Of a stretch of 64,000 nt of DNA, positions 1 to 12,916 are shown piece by piece (position 1 is the first letter of the stretch; each line of letters begins with the position of its first letter). The notes under the pieces were generated by a model. That model had not been told where the DNA came from and made no database searches. It was given only the letters and a program-made list of their open reading frames with translations. Position numbers and translations under genes: made by a program. This DNA is from Ignelater luminosus (Eukaryota > Arthropoda > Insecta > Coleoptera > Elateridae): assembly GCA_011009095.1 (NCBI GenBank), contig VTPC01000912.1, positions 18,375 through 82,374 of the forward strand. The letters are read 5' to 3'.

Positions 1-3000
1 GCTTCCGATAAGAGCAAAAAGTCTCTAAGATGTGTACAGAAAGAAACTTTAGCAGACAAACCTCAAGATGGAAAAGGAGAAGACACAAACTTAGAATTTA
101 AAAAATTCTTCTTTCTCTTTAAATATATAAATATAAATATTCTACTTTTCTGATTTTCTGATTTTTCCCTACAGTAAACAGACTCAGAAACTTTACTCAA
201 GAGGCTTGGAATCTTTCGCGTATAACGACCACAATACTGAAGTGTGAAATAATTAACACTCTGTAGTATTTTGATGAAGTCAAAATTGTTTAAATATACA
301 AATGTATCATACTGAAGAGCTCAAATTGAAAGAAGCAGAGAAAACGTTAAAGATTTTAAGGAAAGGGGGAAGACCAATATCGCAAGAATGAAACATAAAT
401 TATAGCCCAAAGAATATCAGTAGTATTATAAAGGAAAAAAGAGAAGAAAATCAGTTTTCTCTAGAAATCTAATGATGACTTTGACGGTATTAATAGAATC
501 ACGACTAGAATACTACTTAAGTGGTCCTAGGTTACTTCACGTTCCACTTATAGATTTCGGTCTTTAATACCACCCTGAAGGAACAATTATAGAGTTAAGG
601 TAAATTTGTTACGTACACAAGTTTCAAAATTAAAGCCCATTATGATGTATAACTATGGTACATGGAAAATTAAAAAAGAAATAAAATATTTTACAGTCTA
701 TAGATTAGCACTAATAATATAGAAAACAATGTTTGACGAAGTATACTATAAGGAAAGAAAGCAAATTGAAAAAAGGGGAGAATCAGATGATATAAGATCA
801 CATGGTACATTAACTTTACTAGGAGTACGTGCAAAATGCAGTATAAGGTATGACACTTCACGCTTTAAGCGTCAATAAGTGTAATAGACTTCAAACAATT
901 AATCAATTTAATGGCGTATACATCAAACACAAAGAACTCTTCTTCAATGACTCTTACAATTGGAAGAAAAAACTAGGAAACCAAAATGCTCTAATATGCT
1001 TTTAGATAAAAACCAAGACTGGATTCCTTTTTCTCGTATAGAACAAATAGGAATTATTTTAAGAATTAGTTACGCCACTGTTTCTTGTTTTCGACCGTTT
1101 TAAAACCAGATTTATTGGAGAAGGAAGAAATTAGTTTGCTCTCTATGTGTTATTGCTACTTTTATTTTTTAAAACACGAATTTTATAAGTTGTATAAGAG
1201 TGTTATATAATTACAGAGAAATTTATTGATAAATTAATAATATGTGATTTAAATTAAAATTTCCTTAAAGATGTTGCCTTGGGCTCTGTTTCGGGTGGTC
1301 TAAAACTGTTATAATCTTGTACTACCTAATGTTCACGCATTTTATTCGAGCCGACTTGAACACAATGGCAACGTTTCATAATCTTTTTATTAATAGAGAG
1401 GAAACGTCTCACTTCTTTTAATATCGCAGAAATCACATATGATGATATTCAGATTTTTTTTTTGAAATTATAATTTTGTATTTTAGTAAACAGGATTTGT
1501 TCTAATTATGACTTTTACGTGCAGCAGGTGAATAAAATGCTTAAAAGTGTAGACCTAAAATTAAGCAATTACGTAATTTACTACCTAATTATAGATAATT
1601 TTCTGGCTGTACTTGTTCCAGTGAGATTTTTAATATATCGTCAACTTGTTAAAACTATTTTAATAACGTCGTAAATTATGTTTCTGTTCGAAAATTGGAA
1701 TATCCTTTTTGGTGAACTTTATGTTACTATTCAAGGCTACTAAGATTTATGTTATATAAATATTATTACATCGAAGTAACCGTTGAAAATTATTAATAAA
1801 GTACTTGGCAGGTTCTATCATCGAAATTTGCTTTATTATGCTTCGACGATTCTGAAATAGCGACTTCTCGTTGCTCAGGCAACAATCAATTCCAAATGTA
1901 TGCATGCTGATTAGTACTTCAGGATTTTTCAAGATCGACAGTTTCTGATCTCAAGCTGTCTTACTATTTCTTAGGTGTTGTAATTGTCATATCGCTCTCA
2001 TTCTTGGCTTATTTAACATTAATTTGAAGAACAAGATTACTTTTGAGTAAATTATCTTTTTTTATTTTCAACTGTCGTTCTATAGAGAAAAGAGATTTAT
2101 TTTTTTTTATTTTGGTAATATAATAAATTTATATGAATAGTCAGCTTAATATAATCGAAACCATTATTTAGGCTTCTAATTAACAGCCCATATTTCGTTT
2201 TAAAATTCAACCTGGTTATTTATATTTACTAATTAATTAGTATTTAAAAATATTTGTCGTGATAGTAAATTAATAGACTTTTAGAACCTTTTTATTCCCA
2301 ACAGAAAAACTAATTTTCTCATAATATATGAGTAGTAATCTCTAATAAATTCAATTATTAAACAATAAAAAGATGATTTGTTGAGTAAAGAAAACTAAAA
2401 AGCACACACAGAGAGATCTAGAGATATTATTATTACAAAAATGTTTCCATAACTGATATTTGAAAATTTATCCGCTTAATAAAAACAGGCCCCCTGTAAT
2501 TTCAGCATCGAAACGGTCTCCGTAACCAAATCCTACCGTTCTCACAATTTAGAAATAATTGCGGTAAGCTACGTGGTTGCTACCGAATGCTCAAATCATA
2601 TCGCCGCAAAAAATAATCGGACGTGATCATCTCTCCACTGCTTGCTTATTGATGCCGACTGTTTACCGCTAGCAATATTAACGATGATGTTCATGTTCTT
2701 GTATTGTGTATTATATAGTATAGTGAAACCTCTCTTGTAATGTTATTTATACTGAACGACAGGTAAACCTGTCTATGATATTCTGAAAGATGAGATAACG
2801 ATATAAGGATTAGAATTGATTTTTACTTACGTTAATATTTTTGTATATGTAGTTTTTAAAAGAAGATAAGAATATTAAAGAGCTTGACATTTTCTGAAGC
2901 CTGTTTCGTATTCGTATTTTATTATATTTATATTTGATAAAATCTCTTGTTAAGATAATCACAAAGCTATACACAATTGCATAATAGAAAAAAAATTCTA

Positions 3001-4159
3001 TTTACACGCTGGTAAGCTATTTTAGATTCAACATCAAATATTCCAAAAACAATAGAAAATTCAAAATTTTAATTACACAAAAGTTATTCCTTTTATGATA
3101 AATAACGTCATGATGGTAGAATTCCATTATCTCAACTAATTCTTCAGATATTTAGCTTTCTTTTGTTTAAGATTTCCATTCTTTATTAATTTTTCAATTC
3201 TCTACAGTATCGGCAAAATTCTAAAATTTGCAACAACATGCATACGGTTTCAGAATGAAAATGAATGTTCATATACTAATTTTTGTTAGGAACTCTTTTG
3301 CAACAAATGTCTCACACGATCTCCAGATCTATCGCTTATAAAATAAATATTGTGAATTCAAGTACTGTAGCTAGTCTTTCCTTCTTTCTTCCTTCATTAT
3401 TTTCGATTTGTTTTTATTCTCAAATAGACTAAAGTGTTTTTGTTCTATTTCGTTGATTTTAAGTTCTGCACCGGAAAAGGAAAAGACTTGAAAAGAAAGT
3501 TGGTAGTTCTTTAGAAAAGCTTTATTAGTAATGCAATTGGGAAAATGGAAAAGTTTTGCTAATACATTCAATTTTGCAAAAAATCTTGCATTCTTTTCAT
3601 TTCCGAGTAAAATGAAGTTTTTTGATATTTTCTAAACTTAATGTTCAGTATCAAAAACTTCTGTTTGTGGAATATCTCCAAGCTGAAGAATTCTTATGAT
3701 TATTTTACTTTACATGAAAATAAGCTTGATGAAAAAAATGCTACGTACAACAGAGGTCATGGATCTTCCGTAGTTTATTCCACAAAGAAGTTTGCTGTAG
3801 ACTGATCAACGCCAAGTTAAGAAAAGATGCTGTTGCTATTGGCTCATAATTCCTTATAACAGTGGAGGGTTCTAATTCTAAATTCGATCCTCCTAAAACA
3901 GATAAATTGTGACAGCTAACTTTATTTTTAAAAAACCCAACATGTGTTTCAATACTACCGGAACGGTCAAATACTAAAGGTAGAAGTGTCAGTTGATACG
4001 GAAAGATATTGTGAGTGGTAATAGTCGCACCAAGGGGTTTAGGTTTAGCAAGCCAACAAAATGGCTAGTGTAATTCAAAATTATTTCAAGTTGGAAGTGT
4101 GCACGGTTATCATATCTGTATAATTCATCGCGGGTTGATGAGTGTTTATGACTAGTACG
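1..4159. other. AT-rich non-coding stretch (putative far end of ladybird intron 1)
   Basis: No gene or mobile element could be supported here. The sequence is AT-rich with frequent stops in all frames. A block near 2480-2700 is less AT-rich than its surroundings and could be a conserved non-coding element, but this rests only on base composition. Bases 1-150 are open in frame 1 with a charged composition; no homology or splice signal supports an exon. Confidence 0.5.
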
Positions 4160-4620
4160 TTTTTGGCGGTTCAAAGATGGCCCAATGGCATCGATCGATG
4201 ATTGTCATTGTCGAAGATTCTAGAAATTAATTGCCATCCAAACAGCATTCATGAAATCATCTCGGGTTTAAACTTTCGTAAAGTATCTTGTCGTTGGTTT
4301 CCAAAAATGCTCAGCAAGAAGCACAAAAGCAAAAGAAGGGCTGCTTCATTTGAAAATCTCTACTGTTATCAAAGTGAAAAAGTTTTTGTGTCAGTCAGTG
4401 AAAAGCTTCATGGCGTGGAAACATGCTGCTCCACGGCATGATGATCCAAGAACCTCACACGCTAATGCCTGAATTATTGTCGAAGATTCGATAGAGAATC
4501 AAAGTTCATGAATAGCCGAAATGACGTGCATTCCAAAGAACACTCATATAATCATTTCAGATTGCAACTTTCGTAAAGTATCTTCTCGTTTCGAAACAGT
4601 GGCTTTAAATGTCTAAGTAC
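4160..4620 (+). pseudogene. Mariner-like (Tc1/mariner) transposase remnant with duplicated helix-turn-helix segment
   Basis: Around 4202-4441 the plus strand encodes a fragment with LNFRKVSCRWFPKMLSKKHK followed by KRRAASFENL. This matches the linker of mariner transposases (SETMAR-like family pattern: HTH, then RKVxxRWVPxxLTxxHKxxR). A frameshift near 4390-4400 then gives MAWKHAAPRHDDP, the region that in the family follows the first catalytic block. The catalytic aspartates are not visible, so the piece is truncated and dead. A second copy of the HTH end (CNFRKVSSRFE) lies about 275 bp downstream at 4473-4593 and shares the string aactttcgtaaagtatctt with the first. In the family the transposase cuts and pastes its own element; this copy cannot. 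No flanking inverted repeats were found. Confidence 0.7.
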
Positions 4621-4639
4621 GTAGTGTTTATTGACTTTT

Positions 4640-7600
4640 TTCCAGACTGTTTTTAACGTTGATCGGTATCTTAATTATTGGACTACCCTCGTATGCATAA
4701 TTACCGAGAATAAATTAATTTTTAAAATCAATAACTTCAGGCTGCTAAGTCTCTGGTTTCTATGGTCACAAAATATGGAGTCATCGGGTGATTGTGTTCG
4801 AGTTTGGCATTGAAGATCAGTATTTTGTAACATCACGATTTTATCTTTTATTGTGCCTTAGCTTGGATAGTAAATTTTAAAACTTCAATTTTAACAGTTT
4901 TGACAAACAATTGCTTAATATCTACTTTCAGTAAATTCCTGAAGATTTATTAGTCTTCTAGTATAGGTACATTTGCAATTTGCATCGTTATGTTGTATTT
5001 CTAACCTAATAACCTTCAAGAATGAAACGCTTTTATTAAATTTGTTCCAAATTAAGCAGTCGTGTTTCTGAATAAAAGAGATACGTTTTAATATAGAAAT
5101 GAAGTTTGTTAACTGCACTTTAATTCAGGTTTCCTTGTAACGTCGTGGAAAGGTTAATAGAGATTCCGAATGAAAGATAGATAAATGGACTGCTTTATTT
5201 TTGAGTTTTAACTTTTAAATATTTAACACATAATGTAGTGCAAGTCAAAGTGATTCTTGACAAGAATATTTATATCCATTTACGCGTACCTTTCTTTTAA
5301 TATTCCTCTTTAGTTTAAGTACACCATAGAAGTATTACTAATGCATATTTCTGTAAGCATTATGCTGGCATCACTAATTCATCTTAACTTTAATTAAGAA
5401 AAAAAATTAAAAACCAATATCCAACATGATACTTATTGAAAGAAAGAAAAAAAGGAACATTTCACATCTGCATGACATATAAATTAGAAATAACAGAATC
5501 GTTATTAGAAAATTTGAAATTCTAATAAAAAATAAAAATAAAATAAATAATACCAGGATTATTCTTTAATGTTTTCTATTTTAAATTGCCAATTTTGATC
5601 AACTTAATTGGCCGAAAAGCAGATAATCACTTGTCGATTAGTAATATCTACTGCTACCAAATAAATTCCCGTTATAAAACAGACGTGAGTAATGGAAATT
5701 ATTAGAATGGATCGTCTGCTTAAAATTAGAAGTTATTAAAGTACCTTCTTGACAGTTACAATCTTTTTCGCATGCTTAACCTTAAAAATGCGTGTTTCGA
5801 ATTATTGTAAAGCAATAAAGTTTATACAGAGACAGTAGGTAACACTAATGTCCCAAAAACATAACATTATATGACCACAAAATTGTTGGAATTCTCTAAT
5901 TAAATTCATACATGGGAATAGTTCCAAAAAATAATTAAATAATAGGAATAAACATTTTTTAAAAAGACTTTAATCAAATATTCAAATTTGCTTTGTTACC
6001 TGTAAACGTTAATTTTATTTTAAAGCACTAACTATAGAACAAGTTGGGGGAGTACGTCACGAACAGTAGCAACCATCGAAATAGTCCAAACCAATTCCAG
6101 GATCTAGGAGGTTACATTCTTTATTTTCTAAATTTCCGGTTAATAATGAAAATCCTTTCACTTCAGACATGTGAAATCTAAGAGTTGTCAATGAATTATA
6201 GGATTTCAGGCATGGTTTTACAATAAGCTTGGTTCAAACTGTTGGGTAGTTTGGTGTCTTTTTTCTTTTTAAGCTTGAACTGCTACTAGCTAGGTTCTTT
6301 TATTAGATAGATAATGTGCTTTATTTAGGCATGGACAAAAAGTGACAGAAAAATCGTTTTACTTTTAAGTTCAGTAACTGGAGCTGAAAGAGGCGTTCTT
6401 GCACAGCATGGGCAAAAACAAACTGATACCATGCAGTTGCAACAAAGAGAAGCAATTATCATCTCTTTAAAAACTAGAGAAAAAGAATTATGACACAGTC
6501 AGAATCATTGGGATCAAATGCCCGAAACGCTGTTTTCAAGCAGACCTAATCAGATAATGCCTTGGTTGAATATGTGATAAAACATCAAATACTCCTGCCT
6601 AAACAATTCATTTCAAATTTGTGAAAAAATGTGTTTGTAAACTAATCAGATTCTAGTGAAAATTCTGCGCAGGATCTCAATCAAGGCCTTGACGTAATAA
6701 AGCATATAATCTGTTTTCACTCTCTTGAAGCAATTTATCAATTTAGCGATTGTCGTTGAAAGGAAGGAAGATTTTGGGTTCACTTTGAACTTTGAATTGA
6801 ACATGAATTTGTGGTTTTCGGTCTCTTATTTTAGATAACTCAAATGAACTTATAAAATAGAACTCTTCAGCTCAGTTCTTTTTCAAGAATAAAGTTTATC
6901 TAGTGTTTTGTCCCGTATCTGTAAAGCAATGCCTAGACAGAAAATAGTCCAAAGTCGAGTTTGGGCAAACAAAATTCAATTCTCAAATGTTTGGATTTTC
7001 AATCTTTCTATGCTCGTCAGATAGTTCAAACTGGTCAAATATTTTGAATTGCCCATGCTTAGGGGTAAGACTTTTCTTACTAACAGTTACTTTTGTTTAG
7101 TCTTCCAGGTTAATAGGTAATAAATAACTAATATTTAGCTTAATACTCATTGATCATGGTTTTCTTTTCTTTTCACTTCTTAACTGTGTTTCAATTTTTC
7201 TTCCATTTCAATAAGTCTCTATTCCTGTCTTGGTTTTTAATGCAAGGATTAGCACAGTGGTGTTCTTTTCTTCTTAGCGGACAGATTGAGAAACTTTGAC
7301 TTAAAGCATTAAAAACTACTGATCTAAAAGGAGGCCCAAACTGGTCGTGATTTTTCTAGGTTATAAAAGATCAATTATTTTGTAGTGCAGTTTTTATTGT
7401 TCACATCGGCTCAATCTTCTTAAACAATATACCAAGATTACAATCTACTTGACAAACCAGGTAAACACAAAGTCCCGCACTCAAATTTCTCAGCTGGTTT
7501 GATTGATTTGATTCGCTTGTTAAAACCTCTTAAAATCGAGTCGCCGTTGAAACACATTGTATAGCAAATCATTTTTAGTTTTAGACTCAACAAAATTGCG

Positions 7601-10600
7601 TTGCATTGTGTGAGAAAACATTTTGGCATTTGTTATGCCTTTTTGACATCACTTGGTATGACGTGAAAGGTGCACAAAATTGGTACTCTATGGTGCTACT
7701 GGCACAATCATCATTAAATCAGTTTTACATCTTTGATATAAAACGGTACCTACATCATTACTGTATCATTAGGGAAAAGTAAGAAGCAACACTGAAAACA
7801 AAACTCTAAGTTGGTTAAAAAATTCTATTTAGAAAAATAGCCTAGTCATCAAGACGTAATAGTTAATCGAGTTCAAATCAAAAGAAGAACTATATTTGCT
7901 ATCTTTAGCAGTACTGAGATGCAGATAGGACTCCCTGTATATTCTTGCTGAATTTAAATTTACTCTATAGCTATTTGTATTTTTTTTCTAACTATGCATA
8001 AATTACACAAAATTCTCATTTGCACTCAAACAAAACCTTGTTTGAAAAAACATCTCTTCTGTGTTGTAATACCTCAATATGGCTCCGCCCACCATACTAA
8101 TACTTTTTGAATAATTCAAGAACGGAATTAAAATTTAAAAGAACTAATCCCAGCACTAAATTCAATTATGAACAGTAGCCTGTAAAAATAAGTATAGAAT
8201 TAGGAACGTTTATTTTTTTCTCTCGTCTACTGAAAGTAATTCCCTTAAAATCGTTCCGCTCGGTTGAAAACGTGAATCGCACCACCGGTTGTTGTTTTTT
8301 CGGATCGATCTCATTTACAGCCTTCAACAGAATTGAATTTAAAATTGAATCCGTTTAAATTGTGGGAAAAGATAGTTAATGATATCTAAACATGAGCCCG
8401 TTGTTCTTTTTTTTTAAATCCTTCCCTTCCTTTTTTCCAACATTTCAGCTGTTCTTCTTTAGCTTCAGTAATTAGATTGTGCACAATACCGTTAACATAA
8501 TCTAAATTACTTATTTTTTAATTTATGTTTCTATTAGATTCAAAAAGACAGTTTGAATAAAAACTATAAATTCGATACTTTTTTTTCTTCATTTGGCAAT
8601 CAAAAATTCAATTTAATAAATTTATGATACCAGAATATTATTACTGGAAATTACCATCGCGTTCAACGAAACTCGCGTTATAAATTTTAAACAAGCATTT
8701 CATTTCGAAAAAGTTGGAAAGTTTCGTGTTCCTAAACACTGGTGTCAAGAGTGTCACTTTAAAATGGCTGACGTTTCGAATAATTGAATTTTATTCTAAC
8801 CCATCATTTCACCTTTATGTGAAGCCTCTGAATGCATTTTATGACTGATATTAGCGAAAGCAAAATTGTTACTGACGTTTTCAGCGAAATAATGTTAGGA
8901 ATCAATAAAACGTAACGACAGTAGTTGAAAGTTTAATTTTAACTAAACGTTTCCGATGCACCAAGTTAGCAATAAGATAATCACACATAGGTGCATTTTA
9001 TTTTTTTGCTCTATCATTTATCTGCTTATTATCTTGCTCTTTTATTTCTAATACTGTAGCTTTAAAAGATAATTTTACATTTACTATTACTATTGTTTTT
9101 AAAATAATCAATGGATGAGCACGTAAAAAGGCTCTTAAATTAAATAAAATCGATAAGTATGTAAAGATTGATTACCTGTCTATCTTTATACCCTATAGGG
9201 TCTAGGGCAATACATCATTAGCAAAGTTAGAAATAATGCACTTTGCACAAAAAATGCATTTGTGTCTAACAAATGGTAGTTTTATTATATTATTGATGCA
9301 GCTAAATCTAATTCACATCGAACGAAAAAAAAAGAAACAAAAGAAACCCTTCAATCAATATGAAAAGAGCATAGGCCTAAACTAGGGATGTACGATTCGC
9401 CAAATTTCTTTTCTCAAAATAGTTTTCAATCTTCTACTCATAGAATACATTCTAATGTCAAGGCCAAAAATTTGAAAAGCACCAAAATTCCATTTTTCAA
9501 TTAAATTCTATCCTATCCAAAAGCCCACTTGAATCAAACGCCTTTTGGTATGGTATAATCTAGAAGAAAATATTAAAGAATGCAAATAATATGGGTAAAT
9601 ACAATACCAAACAGGCAGAAGTGAAATCATATAAGATTCAACTCTTCCTTCTTGAACCCAGTTTGTTGCTTCAAATAATTTTTGTACAATTTTGCACCAA
9701 TTAAATGGTGAATTTATAGTTAAACTTTACTAGAACGCAAGACAATCGCAAATTAAATCATAAAAAGGCGAACGTCAGATAAAATAAAGTGAAAACTGCC
9801 CAAAAGCATTACCGCGAAGTTAACAAGTTTGAGACTAATATTCAATATACAAATCTGCTACAGAATATCATTAAACATAACCTTATTATAGCGTGGAAAA
9901 TACATCTCTGAATCAAATCGTTTGAAGATATTCTACAAATTGCACCTGCTGAATGTAATCATCCTCAAATCTTTTCCTCATATTTTTTTCCTAGATTTTA
10001 TACGATAAGAAAAACAAGTAAACGTAACAGAAACTAAACAAACCCTGCAAAGGTACTTGAAAATCATTCTGATATTGATTATTTATAAAGTAATGCAGTC
10101 TACACTTGGTATTCAAGGAGTAATTGCAATATTGTGTGACAAGCAGCTTGTTATACCATTGTTATTTTGTACGCAGTTTGCATGAAACGATGTAGATTTA
10201 CATTGGTCACTTTAAGGGAAAAAAAGGTAGTCATTAGTATCAGAAACAAGATTTAAAATTTAATGTTTCCATTTTATGTGTACATTTTCCCCATTTGTGT
10301 TTTAAATTATTCATAACAACAACAACAAAAAAGGCTCATCCGTTGCTATTTAGGATAAATATGGAAGTATGCTCTGGAAAATCGTTAGTTATTTATTTAG
10401 AATGTCAAACAAATAATTTTGTTTCAGTAGAGAAATAACAACCTTTTTTATTTTTTTATTTTATTGGCTTGTTTTATAACCTAAATTCCTTCAAGAAATA
10501 AGTTTTCTAATGTATCAGAAGTACATGTTTAAATTTATTTTATGTCTTGCTATGTATCTATCACTGTGCACAAATTGTGTGATTTAAATCTTCTGGCATA

Positions 10601-12673
10601 ACTGTACCTTTTTTGGGCAATCTTCAAAATTTAAAAGCTCAAATTAAAAGCCATTTTAACTGTTAACTACCATATGCAAAAGATGTTATATTATAGTTAT
10701 TTGCAGATTACTTATGAGGAAACATGAGGATGTTCTGACAAGTAGTAACTTGTTGAACGTTACTGACTTATTGTAGAGAATTCACCCAATCTGGCACTGC
10801 AGGTCGTTAGTAAATGTGGAAGCAGATAGCGTTTAGAGTTACCTGAGATTATTTATACAATAACTGCTAGTTAGAAGATTCTTTTGGGAAATATCACATA
10901 CAGCAGAAAAGGTTAGAATAGTTGACCTACTGCTGCAGATGTTACAGACAGTTAAAATAAGAAACTTTGCAGTTCTAAAATCTTGTTATTTGTGTTCGAA
11001 GTATAGAATGCCTCCATATTATGTTATTTGCTGATTCTTCACACACACCATGTTAAAATCTAACCTCAGATTTTACTTATGACTTGATCTGCGTAGGTCG
11101 GTTACCTGGTAGATAAGTGGAGATTAAGAAGTAAAAAGATTCTTCAAGGAAACATCGTTCTGAAAGTTGAAAGTTGTTTTATGTTAATCTCTTCTCTATG
11201 AAATAAATTCGATGGTCAAAAATCAGATCAATACCAAAAACTTATTTATAAGTACTTGTTGTTAGATGTTGATCACGTTACCTTGGGCGTCCAGAGCCGC
11301 CTAATAGATGGTTGGTTTTACCATATGATGCGTGCTTGATTTATTATATTTTCGATTAGTTCTAATAATTTGGTTTAATAATAGTTTTGCATACTTTGTT
11401 CTGCAAAAACTATTTCGGTTTCAATTTTCTAATATAGTGCAGCTAAGTTGTCGCAGAATGTATGCCTAATAAAAAACACTTAATCTACAAAGTTAAATAA
11501 GTTCCAAAACTCTTCCCATTCTTCCCAAAAAGAGGTTTTCTGCAATACCTGGTTATTGGACTAATATGTAACGTTAGCTATATCACTTCATGCATCTACT
11601 ATTTTTAGTTAGTTGAGTGTTCTTCGGATAAATCATAAGTCAGGCTACACTTTTGTAAACTTTGAAGTATTTGGATACATGATCTGAAAACAATTAAGTG
11701 TTGAAAAAGAAAAGAAAGCGTCCATGGGGGCTTATCTTCTTATTAACGAAGTTAAACAGCCTAGTTAGATAAATTTGTCGGAAGGGCTTAACTTGAAGAG
11801 GTATAGGAGACATTATCTTCAATAGGTATCGAACTATTGTCAACCTCAAGAATATTGGTTTTTTATTGTACGATCCATTGTTGAAGAAATGTGTAAATTT
11901 ATATAACATATTCTGATTAGAATAACTTGCACTATCTGAAGACAAATATTGCAGAAAACAATCGGGACAAACTGTATGGATAAATTCAGGGTCTCCGCAT
12001 GCTGGATTTGCAGGTTGCTCACCGCACAAGGACGACATATCAAAAGAGCGGCATCTTTCTAAAGTTTTTTAAAGTTTGCCCAAAGGCGGAGAAATTATAG
12101 AATTTGGAATGGTCTTACAAGGAACACTCGTTGGTATCGCTTAGTTGTCAGATTATTACAAGATCGTTGAAGGTCGTTGATATTTCTCTAAATGGTACTC
12201 GATAATATTTTGCATTAAATTTTTATTTCCACAGTCATACAGAGAGGCATCCAAAGAAACCTTAACACCTGTCATTCTCCACCATAAACATTCTCCATAC
12301 AGCTTCCGATAGCTATTTTCTATCTGGACACCAAACACTCTGCACCAGTATATAACAGAGCAAGTGAAGGCAAAATGGTAAGGCGTAACTATAGTAAAGT
12401 ACTCAGGTCAGACTTTAAAATGACAATTGATAGGTCCTAAATGACATGACATGACATGACATGACATGAGTTGTAATATTCTAAACATTCGAAATGTCAA
12501 CAGTTTAGCTTTTATCTGATTGAAGATTTTATGCAGACGGCTGTAAGGAGTATTGAAACTTCTGCAAGATTCACCACCAAAAATTCTATAATGACTTTAT
12601 TTTTGGTGACTCTATATGTATATTATTTATCGTTTAGAGACAATTCATCATACGGGGAAATTTTGAACCATCA
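4640..12673. other. AT-rich non-coding intronic stretch with short element traces
   Basis: No supported gene. Possible mobile-element crumbs are a GGGAGTCC-type Tc1/mariner-family end at about 7928-7945, a solo end resembling the 22.2 kb TIR element at 6049-6068, and repeated GCATGGRCAAAAA strings near 6322, 6402 and (inverted) 7050. The open frame at 11694-12038 on the minus strand has no recognised domain. Short poly-T and poly-A runs are common. Confidence 0.4.
12441..12469. repeat. Microsatellite (ATGAC)n
   Basis: Five perfect copies of the 5-bp unit ATGAC run in tandem from 12441 to 12465, followed by a partial ATGA. Seen directly. It is likely length-polymorphic; no function is implied. 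Confidence 0.95.
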
Positions 12674-12916
12674 CTATAATCCACTGTCTGGTTTGTAGGT
12701 TTTTGCTCTTTGCTTATTCCAGCGTTTTCGTTTTTGTTTTTCCCATTTTTTTATGTTTTTGATATTATTCTGTTGTCTTATGTCTTCGTTTCTAGCTCGG
12801 TCCCTCAATGTTTTCCCGTGCATTGTTCGCAGGATTTTTATTTCTGTTGTATTCTTCATGTGTGAGGTTTTGGCGATAACTGCCCTCGTCCCAGCTGCAT
12901 AAATAATATTTGGCCT
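12674..12916 (-). pseudogene. RTE-type LINE, 3' end of reverse transcriptase ORF (fragment)
   Basis: Read on the minus strand from about 12916, the frame begins RPNIIYAAGTRAVIAKTS, continues through KILRTMHGKTLRDRARNEDI and then RQQNNIKNIKKWEKQKRKRW, and stops at 12674. This order (RP-x-x-xYG/AxxTxAxxxK, then LRxIxGxTxxDRxRNEDIRQQ, then W-basic) is the distal part of endonuclease/reverse-transcriptase proteins of RTE-like non-LTR retrotransposons. The endonuclease and catalytic RT motifs are absent, as expected of a 5'-truncated LINE copy. Its orientation is the same as ladybird. No target-site duplication or 3' tail was identified. It belongs to the same broad class as the element at 54-56.7 kb but covers the region just before that element's final domain. 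Confidence 0.75.

Noticed and set aside
1..150. 50-codon frame open from the window edge
   Set aside because: Composition is protein-like but there is no donor site, homology or continuation; chance of such a frame is not low.
6300..7065. Possible Tc1-like element suggested by repeated GCATGGRCAAAAA strings
   Set aside because: The ends pair poorly and the interior frames show no catalytic motifs, so an element could not be supported.
11694..12038. 114-codon minus-strand frame, Cys-rich start
   Set aside because: No recognisable domain, and another minus frame overlaps most of it; no splice or promoter support. Treated as chance or an unassignable fragment.
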